Assembly (NCBI GenBank): GCA_001839685.1
Contig: MLAK01000282.1
Location: 89,306-124,715, forward strand
Origin: Tritrichomonas foetus
Lineage: Eukaryota > Parabasalia > Tritrichomonadida > Tritrichomonadidae
Direction of reading: 5' to 3'
Length of the DNA stretch: 35,410 nt
Shown: positions 17,198-27,200 of the stretch, one piece after another
How the letters are laid out: each line of letters starts with the position of its first letter
Position numbering within the stretch: the stretch's first letter is position 1
The notes under the pieces: generated by a model
The model's input: only the letters and a program-made list of their open reading frames with translations
What the model was told of the DNA's origin: nothing
The model's database searches: none
Program-made: the position numbers and the translations under genes

Positions 17198-19817
17198 ATG
17201 ATTAAGCACAAAAAGAAACAAAATTACTTGCAAATTAATAAAAAGCAGCAAAGTATAATTATCTTTTCTAACTCCAGTGATCCTTATTGAACATATTTGG
17301 GGAAATTGCGAAAAACCATTTTGGATGTCAAGATGTGAATATCATTCAACAAAAAGCTCTAAAGATAGCAGTGGTGTTATCATGGCAACTAAAGGTGCAA
17401 TTTATATATTTCGTCAAAAACTGATGAAAGGATTGCGTCTTCGTCATAAATTTAACGTTTTGGCATGTTCATCAATCGAACAATCAAAAAAAACAATAAT
17501 TTTCACTATGTCAAAATCAGCAAATGCGTCTTTAGTTGCAAAAGAGCAAAATGAAGAGAATTTAAATGTTGTTGATCACGATGAGTTTGATAATTTGCTG
17601 CTTGACCAGGATAATGAAAATGAAGATAGTAATTTAGATTTCAATCCGAACGAAGAATTTAAAATAAGAGTAGATACGCCAAACGCTGATAAACTTTTAT
17701 ATTTATTAGTTGAATTAATGAATAAATGTACTCAAGATGTGAAAAATGTAATAAAACCCAAAATAAAAAGTGATATTTCTCTTCCAACATCAGTCAATTC
17801 CCCAAATAATTTATTCGATCTTCAAAACAGTAGTAGCAAAGAAAATGAGAAAAATAATAAAAAAGATAAAAAGAAAAAGAAACAAGAAAATAACTTAAAT
17901 AATGATTTGAATAATAACAAACAAAGTTTATATCAAATTAATTATCAATATAAACGATTTCTAAAGAAAAGAGCAATTTTTTTGGCACATTATGATAATG
18001 TTTCAAATCAAGGATCAGCAAATCTTGACAGTGCTGATTATTTTAAATTAAAATGGGACGGCGGAAATGTTTTGACACTTGGAAAAGAATTTCATCCTAC
18101 AGTTTTTGGTGGTGCATTTGGAAAAGCTGTTGGATGGGAATCAACATTAAATACTGTTGTTTTTCGATCAGCTACTTTTTCAGAATTTTCCAAATTTATT
18201 AATTCACTTGTTCAATATTCTGAAACAATAGATAAAATAGTTTTTCTTGATTACAGTCGAGAAAAAAAGCTTGCATTTAATTTACTAACTACTAATTTAT
18301 TGATTAAACAAAATGATTCCAGTTCAAATTCAAATTCAGATTCAGATTCAAATAAAGGAAAAAAGAAAAATGAGCATTATTATAAAAATGATTGTTTCGT
18401 GAAAAAATGGTGGTTTTTAAATACAAGTTCAAATGTTATTGTTCCATTTTTAAGTGCATCTGATCAATTACCACAACCATTTGATGAGCTAGTAATTGGT
18501 CGATACAGCTTTAGTGAAGAAGATGCAACAAGCATTTTCAATCACATGTCATCATCTTTAGTTGTAAATAATATCAATATTTTGAAATTAATAACTGTAA
18601 AATTTAATGTGTTTCCATGCCCCATTTTTATTCAAACAGTTTCCAAATTCCAGTGTTTGCAAACACTATATATAAAAGAAATTAATTTCGATGGAAATAA
18701 GCTTTTATCAGCCTTGTGTATTTCTAATCCAAGAATTCATCAAATTTCATTAATAAAAATGAGATTTGAAGATAATTTCCCATCAAATTTGAAAGTTCCA
18801 CAAGGATTGATTATTTTAGATGTTAGTAAGTCTCAATTTATTAATCTAGCATTTGCTTCTTTTCTTGCTGGAATCACGAGTGTCAAATCTGATATTCCAT
18901 TTATTTTTATTGGAAGAAAACTAAAAGTGTATGATGAGGAATTTGAATTAATGAAAAATCTATCATTTCGTGAATGTCAGCCAAATTTCTTAGAGTTTAA
19001 TTTCTCACATAACAATATCCCAGTTATCGAAGGTACTACTTTCTTTGATTTCTTATGTACGCAAACACGAATGAAGCAGGTAGTATTTAATGATATTACA
19101 ACAGATGATCCTGCTAAACTTATCAATAATATTATTCAATTATGTATAACAACTGGTGTTCAAGGACTTGATATTGGTGTTCATTTTGAACAAACTATTA
19201 TTCAAATGTTTATATCCCTTTTAGCTACATGTAAAAACTTAACACGCTTATCTATTAAAAATTGTGGTGCAGGAAATGAAGGTTTAGTTACTTTGTGCTC
19301 ACTTTTTAAGCTTCTTGAAAATCTTAAAGAATTTGCCTGTGATGGATTTCGACCACGTCCAATGAATGAAGAAGAATTAGATGCAAGAAAGTCTGGACTT
19401 CATCCATTAGTTGAATTATGGATGAAAATTGGTCAATCTAAACATATTGAAAGGAATGATTGGCCTTCTCAAGATTTGGCAATGTCACAGGTTATTTTTG
19501 ATGAAACAAGAAGAAGAGACCAATTATGGATTAATGCACTGAAAAACAGAAAACCACCAAAAACTCAACAAGAAAGAATTCAGACAATTCTTGATGGTCT
19601 CCGACAACAGGAAGAAGGATGGCGTCAAGAAGAATTTAATAAAATGAAGCATGGTGTGAGTCATATAAGTGAAAGTGATGATTCTGAGAATGGATTTGAA
19701 GAAGAAGAAACTTCTAAAACTGAATCAAGCGACCAGTCAAGCTCTGAATCTCCAGTTGAATCAAAACAAAAAATTAAAAGTAAAAAAGATGATGAAAGTG
19801 ATGAAAGTTACAGTTGA
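17198..19817 (+). CDS. CARMIL-like leucine-rich-repeat protein, two exons
   Basis: The long frame 17259-19814 has no ATG before 17325, yet protein-like codons (ILIEHIWGNCEKPFW) precede that ATG. Joining exon 1 (17198-17252, 18 codons plus one base) to 17278 through a 25-nt intron makes the junction codon ATG and restores a good start. The product has 864 residues. Its N-terminus resembles the PH-like domain of CARMIL actin-capping regulators (VIMATKGAIYIFRQ, then RLRHKFNVLACSSI). An Asn/Lys-rich linker follows (about 190-225), then degenerate leucine-rich repeats (about 280-690; for example LEFNFSHNNIPVIEG, LTRLSIKNCGAGNEGL), a charged helical part and an acidic Ser-rich tail. CARMIL proteins link capping protein, Arp2/3 and myosin I at the membrane. 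That role is inferred from architecture; LRR assignment is firm, CARMIL is likely. Confidence 0.8.
17253..17277 (+). other. Candidate 25-nt spliceosomal intron
   Basis: It begins GTATAA and ends TTTTCTAACTCCAG. The CTAAC branch-like element lies immediately before the AG, as in trichomonad and Giardia introns whose branch site abuts the 3' splice site. Removal joins 18 codons to the long frame; retention gives a stop shortly downstream (TGA at 17289-17291 in the exon 1 frame). Confidence 0.6.
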
Positions 19818-20116
19818 AAACAAAGCTGCTATTCGTATCAGTAATTCTAAAAATAGTCCTAAATTTTATTCAAATAATTCATGCGAAAATGCTTATGAAT
19901 TTTGGAAGCATTTTGATTGAATGTATCTTGATGTTTATTCTGGGTTGATAATTATAGTAAAAAGTATGAGAAAGGCTTTCTAGTAAATAGTTTTATTTCC
20001 ATAAAAAACGATTATATAATATACAAAATACATATTTTTTCAATGTTATTGAATTTACTCCATTACATTTGACCATATAAGCTCAGAAAAAAAAGCACAA
20101 TTTGTCGAAAACACGA

Positions 20117-23100
20117 ATGGATGGAAACCAGATCATTGATGGCATCCTTGCTAAGGGAAATGAAATGATTGGACATCTTCAAGAAGCCTATTTGTTTCGA
20201 TCTTCCTTTGCTTACCTTTCTACGAATTTGTTGCTTTTATATAAGGGGATTGAAGCCTTGAAAAATAGAAAACTTGATGAAAAGCAAATCCAATCATTGA
20301 AGCAGCTTCAACAAAGCTTTAATCACTTTGATTCATTTTTGCCGCATCTGAGTCAATCCAAGTGGATGCAGCCAGCCTTAAATTGGCCGGTCGGTTATGT
20401 CCATCGTCTTATCGATGGATTCAGAAAAAATGTTATTTTATTAATTGAGCCACTTGGCCTTGACAAAATTGAAATTCCAACATCCTCTAATTCATCCCAA
20501 AATTCTAGCAATTCGAATTCTACTCAAAACCACAGTAATAATTCGAATAATAGTAGCTCTAATAATAACTCTAATTCTAATAATAATAGCTCTAATAATT
20601 CTTATAACAGCAACAATAATAATTCGAGTTCTAATAATAATCATAATCATAATAATAATGATATAAATAATAATAATGAGAACAATGGACAAAACTCTCC
20701 AAACTCACAAAATTCTCAAAACACGCCAAATTCATCAGCAGAATTTAAAAGTAAAGAAAAAAAGCTTTTTGTTTTTGATGAAACTCAAGATTATATAAAT
20801 AGGCGCGCTGATTTCAACCATTTCAAGTCATCATTGGCTGGAATGATGTCACAAATCAATACAAATGATGCTGTTGGGATTCAACAACAAATCGAACTCA
20901 AAATTCACGAAATTTCTAAAATTCTTTCGAATAATCCCAAAAATGTAAACGATCAAACTAATATCGACCAAAAAAAGGTTCGAAATCCATCATGCGACTT
21001 TTCAATGATTCAAATGAAGAAAAGAGTTGCTGAACTTTTAGGGCAATTTAAATCAATCAATATAGAAAATGATGATTTAATGATTCAAGCACCACTTGGC
21101 GCTGGAGGCTTTGGAAGTGTTTGTAAAGCAATTCGCTTATCAACAGGTGAAATTGTAGCAGTAAAAGAGTTAAGAATGGATCGGCTAACTATGAGTTCAT
21201 GGGCTTCTTTATATAGTGAACTTGAAGCCATGGCTTCTGTTAGACACTCTTTTGTTCTTGAACTTGTTGGAGCTCATATAACTGAACCTTTTCGCATTAT
21301 TACTCGATTTTGTTCAGGAAAATCTCTTTTTGATAGACTTCATCGAAAAAATCATGGGTTTGAATCATTAAGCCCTACACAATTAACAACTATAGCTTAT
21401 CAAGTTGCTGTAGGAATGGAATATTTACATAGTAAGAATATTGTTCATCGTGATTTAAAAACATTAAATATTTTACTTGATGAATACTGTGATGGATTTG
21501 TTGCTGACTTTGGGTTAAGTGGAATGATGAAAGATAATCAGGATTTATGTGGTGGCGTTGGTACTCCGAATTACACAGCACCAGAAGTTCTGGCACATTC
21601 AAGATACGGTAATAAAGTTGATATTTACAGCTATGGAGTTGTTTTGTGGGAACTTCTGACAAAAAAAGTACCGTATTCAGAAATGTCATCAATGGCTATT
21701 TATGAGCATGTTGTAACACGTGGGTGGAGATTACCTATTCCAAATGATGCACCAAATGGTCTAAAGAAATTGATTGCTCGATGCTGGGCTAAGAATCCGA
21801 GTGACAGACCTTCTTTTTGTGAAATTGTTCAATTATTTGAAAAAGAGAATTTATATTTAGCAGGTTCAAAAAAGATCGATTTTATGAAAATCAAAAAATC
21901 GAAAAAGTGTCCACCGATTGCATTTGACTATGCAATTAATGTGTTGAAAGACCTTGATTCTCCTCATTTTGATTCAGTTTGTCATTATATTGGCAACCAT
22001 TGCGACGAAAGAGTTAGAAAAGAACTCAGACAACAAAACATTTTGAAAAATTTGCTTGAATCTTACTCAAACGAAAAGAATAATCTAAATAAATTTTGTT
22101 TTCCTGAATCTGATAAGGAAAACATTCAAGATAGTACTGAGAATTCAAAAAATTCTCAAAAAGAATGTGAAAAAACACAAAACGAGAATAACTTGAATGA
22201 AAATCACCAAAATTTAACTGAAAACAAAAATAATTTCAAAGAGAACCCTGGAAATATGCCAAAAGCTAAAACAGAAAAAGTGAATAGTCCTAAATCAATT
22301 GGTAAAAAAGGGAAGAAAGGGAAGAAAAAATGTATATCTGATCATTTTAATGCAATTTTGACGCTAGCTGAAGCTTTGTTAGAAAACGAAGAAGAAATTA
22401 ATTCTTTTTTGGAAAATGGCGGAAAAGAAATTTTTAAATTTTGCATCACAAAAAATAACCCTGATTTTTTAATGGCTGCAATGAGTTTTTCCTTGATTTT
22501 ACCAAAGAATATTTTATTTGATTTGCATATTGATTTAAAGTTAATATTTGGATTCATTGAAAAAAATAAAAAAGGGGAAATCACGAATTATTTCATTAGG
22601 TTTCTCTCAAATCTTCCAATATCTCAAATTGTTGATTATAAACTTCAAATTGTAAAATTATTACTGGAAATTTCAGAAAATATAAATGATCAAGAAACAT
22701 TTAATAGTATTGTCTCTTTACTTCCATTGTGTATGGACGCAATTGAGAAAAATCAATTTCGTGCATTTTATTCTCTTTTGAATCATGATTTCATTGTTCC
22801 TGCAAGTTTCGTGCGAACTTTAATTCAAACGAATGATGTTGAATCTTATCCATCACTATTTTTGAATATGATAAGAGCTACAATTAAATCAGATTTAACT
22901 GATGTTTTAATTCATTTCTTGCAGAAATGTAAAAGAGAAAATACAGGAGTGATTGATGAAATTTGGAAACAGCCAAATTTTTCTGAGCTCACTGATAAAC
23001 TTTTACAGTCTGATTCGAATAAAGCTGCCCTTTTCCTTTTGTTTTGTATTGCATCGAATGAAGAAGCCGCTTTGTTTTTAGCTGACTCAACAATTTTAAA

Positions 23101-23899
23101 CACTTTAATTCAAATGTCAAAATTGAAAATTCAACGTCTTCAAATCTTCACTCTTCTTTGTATGCATGAATCATTTTGTGAAAAGACAACTTATTTAGAT
23201 GGAATTAATCATCTTTTGGTTTCATCATTATCAATTCGAACTTTAACAATTCATGCATTCAATTTAATTGGAGCTTTATCAAAGCATATTACAACTTGTC
23301 AGCTATTGACTGATAATGGTGTTCTTGAATTATTTACACAGATATTTTTATCATCTTATCGTGGAAACAACTCAGTCTCATATGCAATTCTTAGAAATGT
23401 TGCCAAAAACATAAGCTTTATTCCACAAAGTTCTTTAATTGTTTCTTGTTTAATGCAAGAATTGTCAACTGCAAGAATCGAAAAACTTGAAATTCTTGCA
23501 ACAATTTCGTCAATTGTTGAAGTCATTCCAGGAAGTGTCCAAGAACATGATATCCAACGAATTATTATTCCAGAAATGTCAAAAGAAGATCCACAATTCG
23601 CTTTGTATTCATTAAAACTTCTGTCAGTTTGTGATCCTTCTTTGTTTCGATCAATTTATTTACCAGTTTTCGCGATTATTATTAAAATTTTAAATAATCC
23701 GAAAATGTTATATCCAGAATTGATTGAATCTTCACTTGATGTAATGATTGTAATTGTTCAACAATATGATGTGTCCGAATTCATCAAGAAAACAGAATTC
23801 ATTCGCTATTTGAGTGAGCTTCTAAACCTTATTGAACCAACTGATCCATTGTGTCCCTCAATATCAGGATTCTTATCTATATTAGAGCATATTGTTTAA
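20117..23899 (+). CDS. TKL-family protein kinase with C-terminal helical repeats
   Basis: The protein has 1260 residues from the first ATG at 20117; the five codons before it follow a TTG, which is not a credible start. Residues 1-125 are predicted helical bundle, similar in style to adaptor bundles of TKL kinases. An Asn/Ser tract covers about 130-200. The kinase domain is at about 320-575: LGAGGFGSVCKA loop, VAVKEL (Lys about 350), VHRDLKTLNILLD, ADFGLSGM, NYTAPEVL, DIYSYGVVLWELL, NPSDRPSF. All catalytic residues are present. The linker (about 655-745) is Asn/Lys/Glu-rich with a KKGKKGKKK patch. The remaining 500 residues are Leu-rich helices of ARM/HEAT character. TKL kinases are Ser/Thr kinases that often act as MAP3K-like receptors' effectors; the actual pathway is unknown. 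The stop lies in TAAA. Confidence 0.93.
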   Translation: MDGNQIIDGILAKGNEMIGHLQEAYLFRSSFAYLSTNLLLLYKGIEALKNRKLDEKQIQSLKQLQQSFNHFDSFLPHLSQSKWMQPALNWPVGYVHRLIDGFRKNVILLIEPLGLDKIEIPTSSNSSQNSSNSNSTQNHSNNSNNSSSNNNSNSNNNSSNNSYNSNNNNSSSNNNHNHNNNDINNNNENNGQNSPNSQNSQNTPNSSAEFKSKEKKLFVFDETQDYINRRADFNHFKSSLAGMMSQINTNDAVGIQQQIELKIHEISKILSNNPKNVNDQTNIDQKKVRNPSCDFSMIQMKKRVAELLGQFKSINIENDDLMIQAPLGAGGFGSVCKAIRLSTGEIVAVKELRMDRLTMSSWASLYSELEAMASVRHSFVLELVGAHITEPFRIITRFCSGKSLFDRLHRKNHGFESLSPTQLTTIAYQVAVGMEYLHSKNIVHRDLKTLNILLDEYCDGFVADFGLSGMMKDNQDLCGGVGTPNYTAPEVLAHSRYGNKVDIYSYGVVLWELLTKKVPYSEMSSMAIYEHVVTRGWRLPIPNDAPNGLKKLIARCWAKNPSDRPSFCEIVQLFEKENLYLAGSKKIDFMKIKKSKKCPPIAFDYAINVLKDLDSPHFDSVCHYIGNHCDERVRKELRQQNILKNLLESYSNEKNNLNKFCFPESDKENIQDSTENSKNSQKECEKTQNENNLNENHQNLTENKNNFKENPGNMPKAKTEKVNSPKSIGKKGKKGKKKCISDHFNAILTLAEALLENEEEINSFLENGGKEIFKFCITKNNPDFLMAAMSFSLILPKNILFDLHIDLKLIFGFIEKNKKGEITNYFIRFLSNLPISQIVDYKLQIVKLLLEISENINDQETFNSIVSLLPLCMDAIEKNQFRAFYSLLNHDFIVPASFVRTLIQTNDVESYPSLFLNMIRATIKSDLTDVLIHFLQKCKRENTGVIDEIWKQPNFSELTDKLLQSDSNKAALFLLFCIASNEEAALFLADSTILNTLIQMSKLKIQRLQIFTLLCMHESFCEKTTYLDGINHLLVSSLSIRTLTIHAFNLIGALSKHITTCQLLTDNGVLELFTQIFLSSYRGNNSVSYAILRNVAKNISFIPQSSLIVSCLMQELSTARIEKLEILATISSIVEVIPGSVQEHDIQRIIIPEMSKEDPQFALYSLKLLSVCDPSLFRSIYLPVFAIIIKILNNPKMLYPELIESSLDVMIVIVQQYDVSEFIKKTEFIRYLSELLNLIEPTDPLCPSISGFLSILEHIV
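20498..20689. repeat. Asn/Ser codon repeat in the TKL gene
   Basis: AAT/AAC/AGT-rich trinucleotide sequence encodes an Asn/Ser tract of roughly 60 residues. It generates false open frames on both strands. It is a typical disordered linker in AT-rich protist genes. Confidence 0.8.
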
Positions 23900-24288
23900 A
23901 TTATTAATTGGTTAATTGTTTTTTAAATAAAATTTATAGAATAACGATTGTATGTTTATATTTTAACCATTTTTATCGATAAAAAATTCTTTTAATCAAC
24001 ATCGATGTTTAATTCAGCGAAAAAAAGTGAAAAGTTATACATTTTGATTAATCGTTTTGTAAAACTACGATTCAAAATTTATAATGAAAATCAAAATATA
24101 TCATAAAGATAAATAATACAATATAAAGTGTATAAATATATTTGATAGATATATTAAAATATAACAAAGTTAAATAAATAAATAAAAAAAAAAGTGAAAA
24201 ATAAAATATTTAAATAACAACAAAAATAATAAGTAATCTTTGGAATTTTCATGAATTATATACAAATAGAATTCTTCAGCCAAAATAA
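23900..24288. other. Intergenic region between convergent genes
   Basis: Very AT-rich 3' flank shared by the TKL kinase (+) and the cyclase (-). No gene or structured element is seen, apart from TAAA-type poly(A) signals on both strands. Confidence 0.7.
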
Positions 24289-27200
24289 TTATTTCTTGGA
24301 ATTGCTTGATATAATGTAAGTAATAACTGGGCCATTTTTGGTCAATGTTTCTCCCTTTTCTTTCACATTGAAATTGCTTCCATAAATCAGCTCGTAAACA
24401 GATCGAGAAACATGAACTTTCATTGGAATGCCATGATGTTCCATTTGTTGCGCCATATTAATTGCTGGACCAAGAATCTCAAATGTTGGTTTTTCTGTTC
24501 CCAAAACGCCTGCAACAATTGGACCACCAGTATTAATTCCAACACGAATTTGTAAATTCTGTTCAATTCGTTTATTTAATTCTTCAAGTGAATTAATTGC
24601 ATCTAAGCCAAACTCAACAACTTCTTTGGCATGGATTGATGGTTGATTTATTTCCATAAAAATGCCACCTGCTGCCATATAGCAATCACCAATACATTTG
24701 ATTTTAGTCATGGATGGTTGAACAGCTAATAAAGTATCATATTCTTTAAATAATAAATTCAATGTTTTCATTACAGTTGCTGCAGGAATACTGCCACACC
24801 AAGGCGTGAATGATACGATATCCATGAAAACAATAGTTGCTGTTTGTACTGCAAATGAAATGTTTTTCTCGCCTGCTTGAACACGTGGAACAAGCTTTGC
24901 GGGGAGAATTGATGCAAGAAGACGATCACTTTTGGCTTTTTCATCAGAAATTAGCATATTGTACATGATTGTTTGTGTAACATCACGTGTTGAAATTAAA
25001 TATCCTTCGCCAAGATCAGTGACTGACATTTCTAAGTGAATTTGACCTCTTTCACCACCATCGTAAACGTAGCATCTCTCTGTTTCAATTAACTCGGCAA
25101 TATTAAGGAAAGGGTTGCTTCCTGCAAATTTTTCACCAACAACAGCAATATTTTGACCTACTAAATTATCAATTTCAATTTCAAATATTCGCTTGGTTGA
25201 TTTATTAACAGCTGTTATAATTCCTTCATATGATACAATAATTACGGAATCAGGCATGTCTTTAACAAGAACATCATAGAATTCAGCATCACGTGTCATT
25301 AAATCAAGATGCTTTTCGCTGAAATTACCTGAAAGTAATGCATTAATGTGGGAATTGGCAATAACTACTTCAGCTGGGCAATGAAGAAGTAATCGTAAAG
25401 CAAATTTAAGCTTTTCTTCACCTTTTTGAAGTAGAAGAGCTAATATAATTTCACTTATGATTCCAATAATAACAATAATAATTGTAAGGACGACTAAAAT
25501 TGGTTCTTGATCTTGTAGCATAGATACAACAGCAGGAATTAATTTTTCAAACTCTATGGAATAGTAATTTTCGAATATATGAACTTGATGAATGTGCCAA
25601 AGATGACGTAAGTATAGTTCGTTTCCTGGAAATACTTCCTGAAGGCTCTCGTATTCAAGCAGGTAATTTTTGACTTTCAATTGTGAATAATATAACAGTA
25701 AATCCGCCGTAAAACAACTATATGCTTGATGTGTATTTTTTGGTACAATGGAATTTGCGCATGATTCATTCAATTGATTATCCTCCTTTTTATCAACTGC
25801 CGAAAACAAAACAGTGTGTTCAGGATTATCGCCATACCTAAATGCTCTGAAATTAGCAACACTTCGATTTTGCCATTCAGAAATAACATAAAACAATTTT
25901 TCTTTATTAAAATTGTAAATATGATATTTTGTGTAAGGATGAACAGCAGCAGGAAGAAGATATAAAAGCATCAATGAGGCAAGATCAAAAGTATAAGTTC
26001 CCATAATATAATCAATATGGGGAGCTATATTTTTCTGTTTGTCAGCAGAATTAATTAAAAACAAGCAAATAAAGACTGTTAAAGTTATATGTAAGACGAC
26101 TGTAATTAAAGTTGTTATAGCTAAATTTAAAATAGTATTGGTACCACTTGTCATTCCACCTGATGTATTAGAAAATATTTTTAAAATATTATCTTCTTGT
26201 TTACTTGTTTCATCATCGTGTAGTTTTGATGCACTAAGTTTTTCACTTTCTTCACCCTTTTTCAAAACTTTCATTGAATCAACAACCCTTGAAACAACGT
26301 TTTTTGGCAATGAAGTTAGACATTTATAAATAATTAATTCTTCTTTCGTGGTCTGATAATGTATAACTAGACATGATATTGAATAAAGTAGAGGAGCAAT
26401 TATGCAAAAAACTATCAAAATAATTTGGAATAATCGTTGGTTTGCATCATCTTCAAAAATTGTAAATTCTTTAATTAAATCTAAAATTGAAGATAACCGA
26501 TTTGTGATATTTCTAGCATTGTTAAAAGGTTCGGAAAAGAATGGCTGATTAATTGCATCTGAAGGAATTTTATCAAGTAAACAAAGTTTAGTATAAAATA
26601 TTGTGAATAGCATTATTGCGGCTTGAACACTTTTATTTGATGACGAAACATTATAAAACGTTAAGTTATCATCTGTTGCTGTTTCATTCCATCCTTTACG
26701 ATGAATTGGTTCGGAAACGGTTACATATTCAAACGAATCACCAAACATCATATCTCTTATTTCATTAATTTTTTTATCATTTTTGCGAAAATTCAACATT
26801 GGGATTAAATTGGGCAACATAGCATTAATTTGACTTAAAAAATATTGTGTTTGAAGTTTCGAATCATAATGGCCACCAAATGATAAAGGTGGTGGTTCTT
26901 CATCTTCAATGCCTCCAATTTTATCAAATGGGAAAGTTTGCACATGATGAACAGGATCGTAATCATGTAAATTCTCAAGAATATAATGAACTCCACTAGC
27001 CATGGCTTGAAAAGCTATGTTTCTTAATTTTGCAACATAATACATAAAATCAATTGGGATAATTATTTCATCAAGATGTATTGGTGTATATATAAAAACA
27101 ACAATGACAGGAATTAAGAATAAAAATATAAATAAAATTAATCGGATAATTTTTGCTCGATGAAATGAAGGAATTCGAAGTTTATCAATTCCCACACGTA

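Noticed and set aside
20445..20692. Ile-rich open frames on both strands across the Asn/Ser tract
   Set aside because: These are frame shadows of the trinucleotide repeat in the TKL gene.
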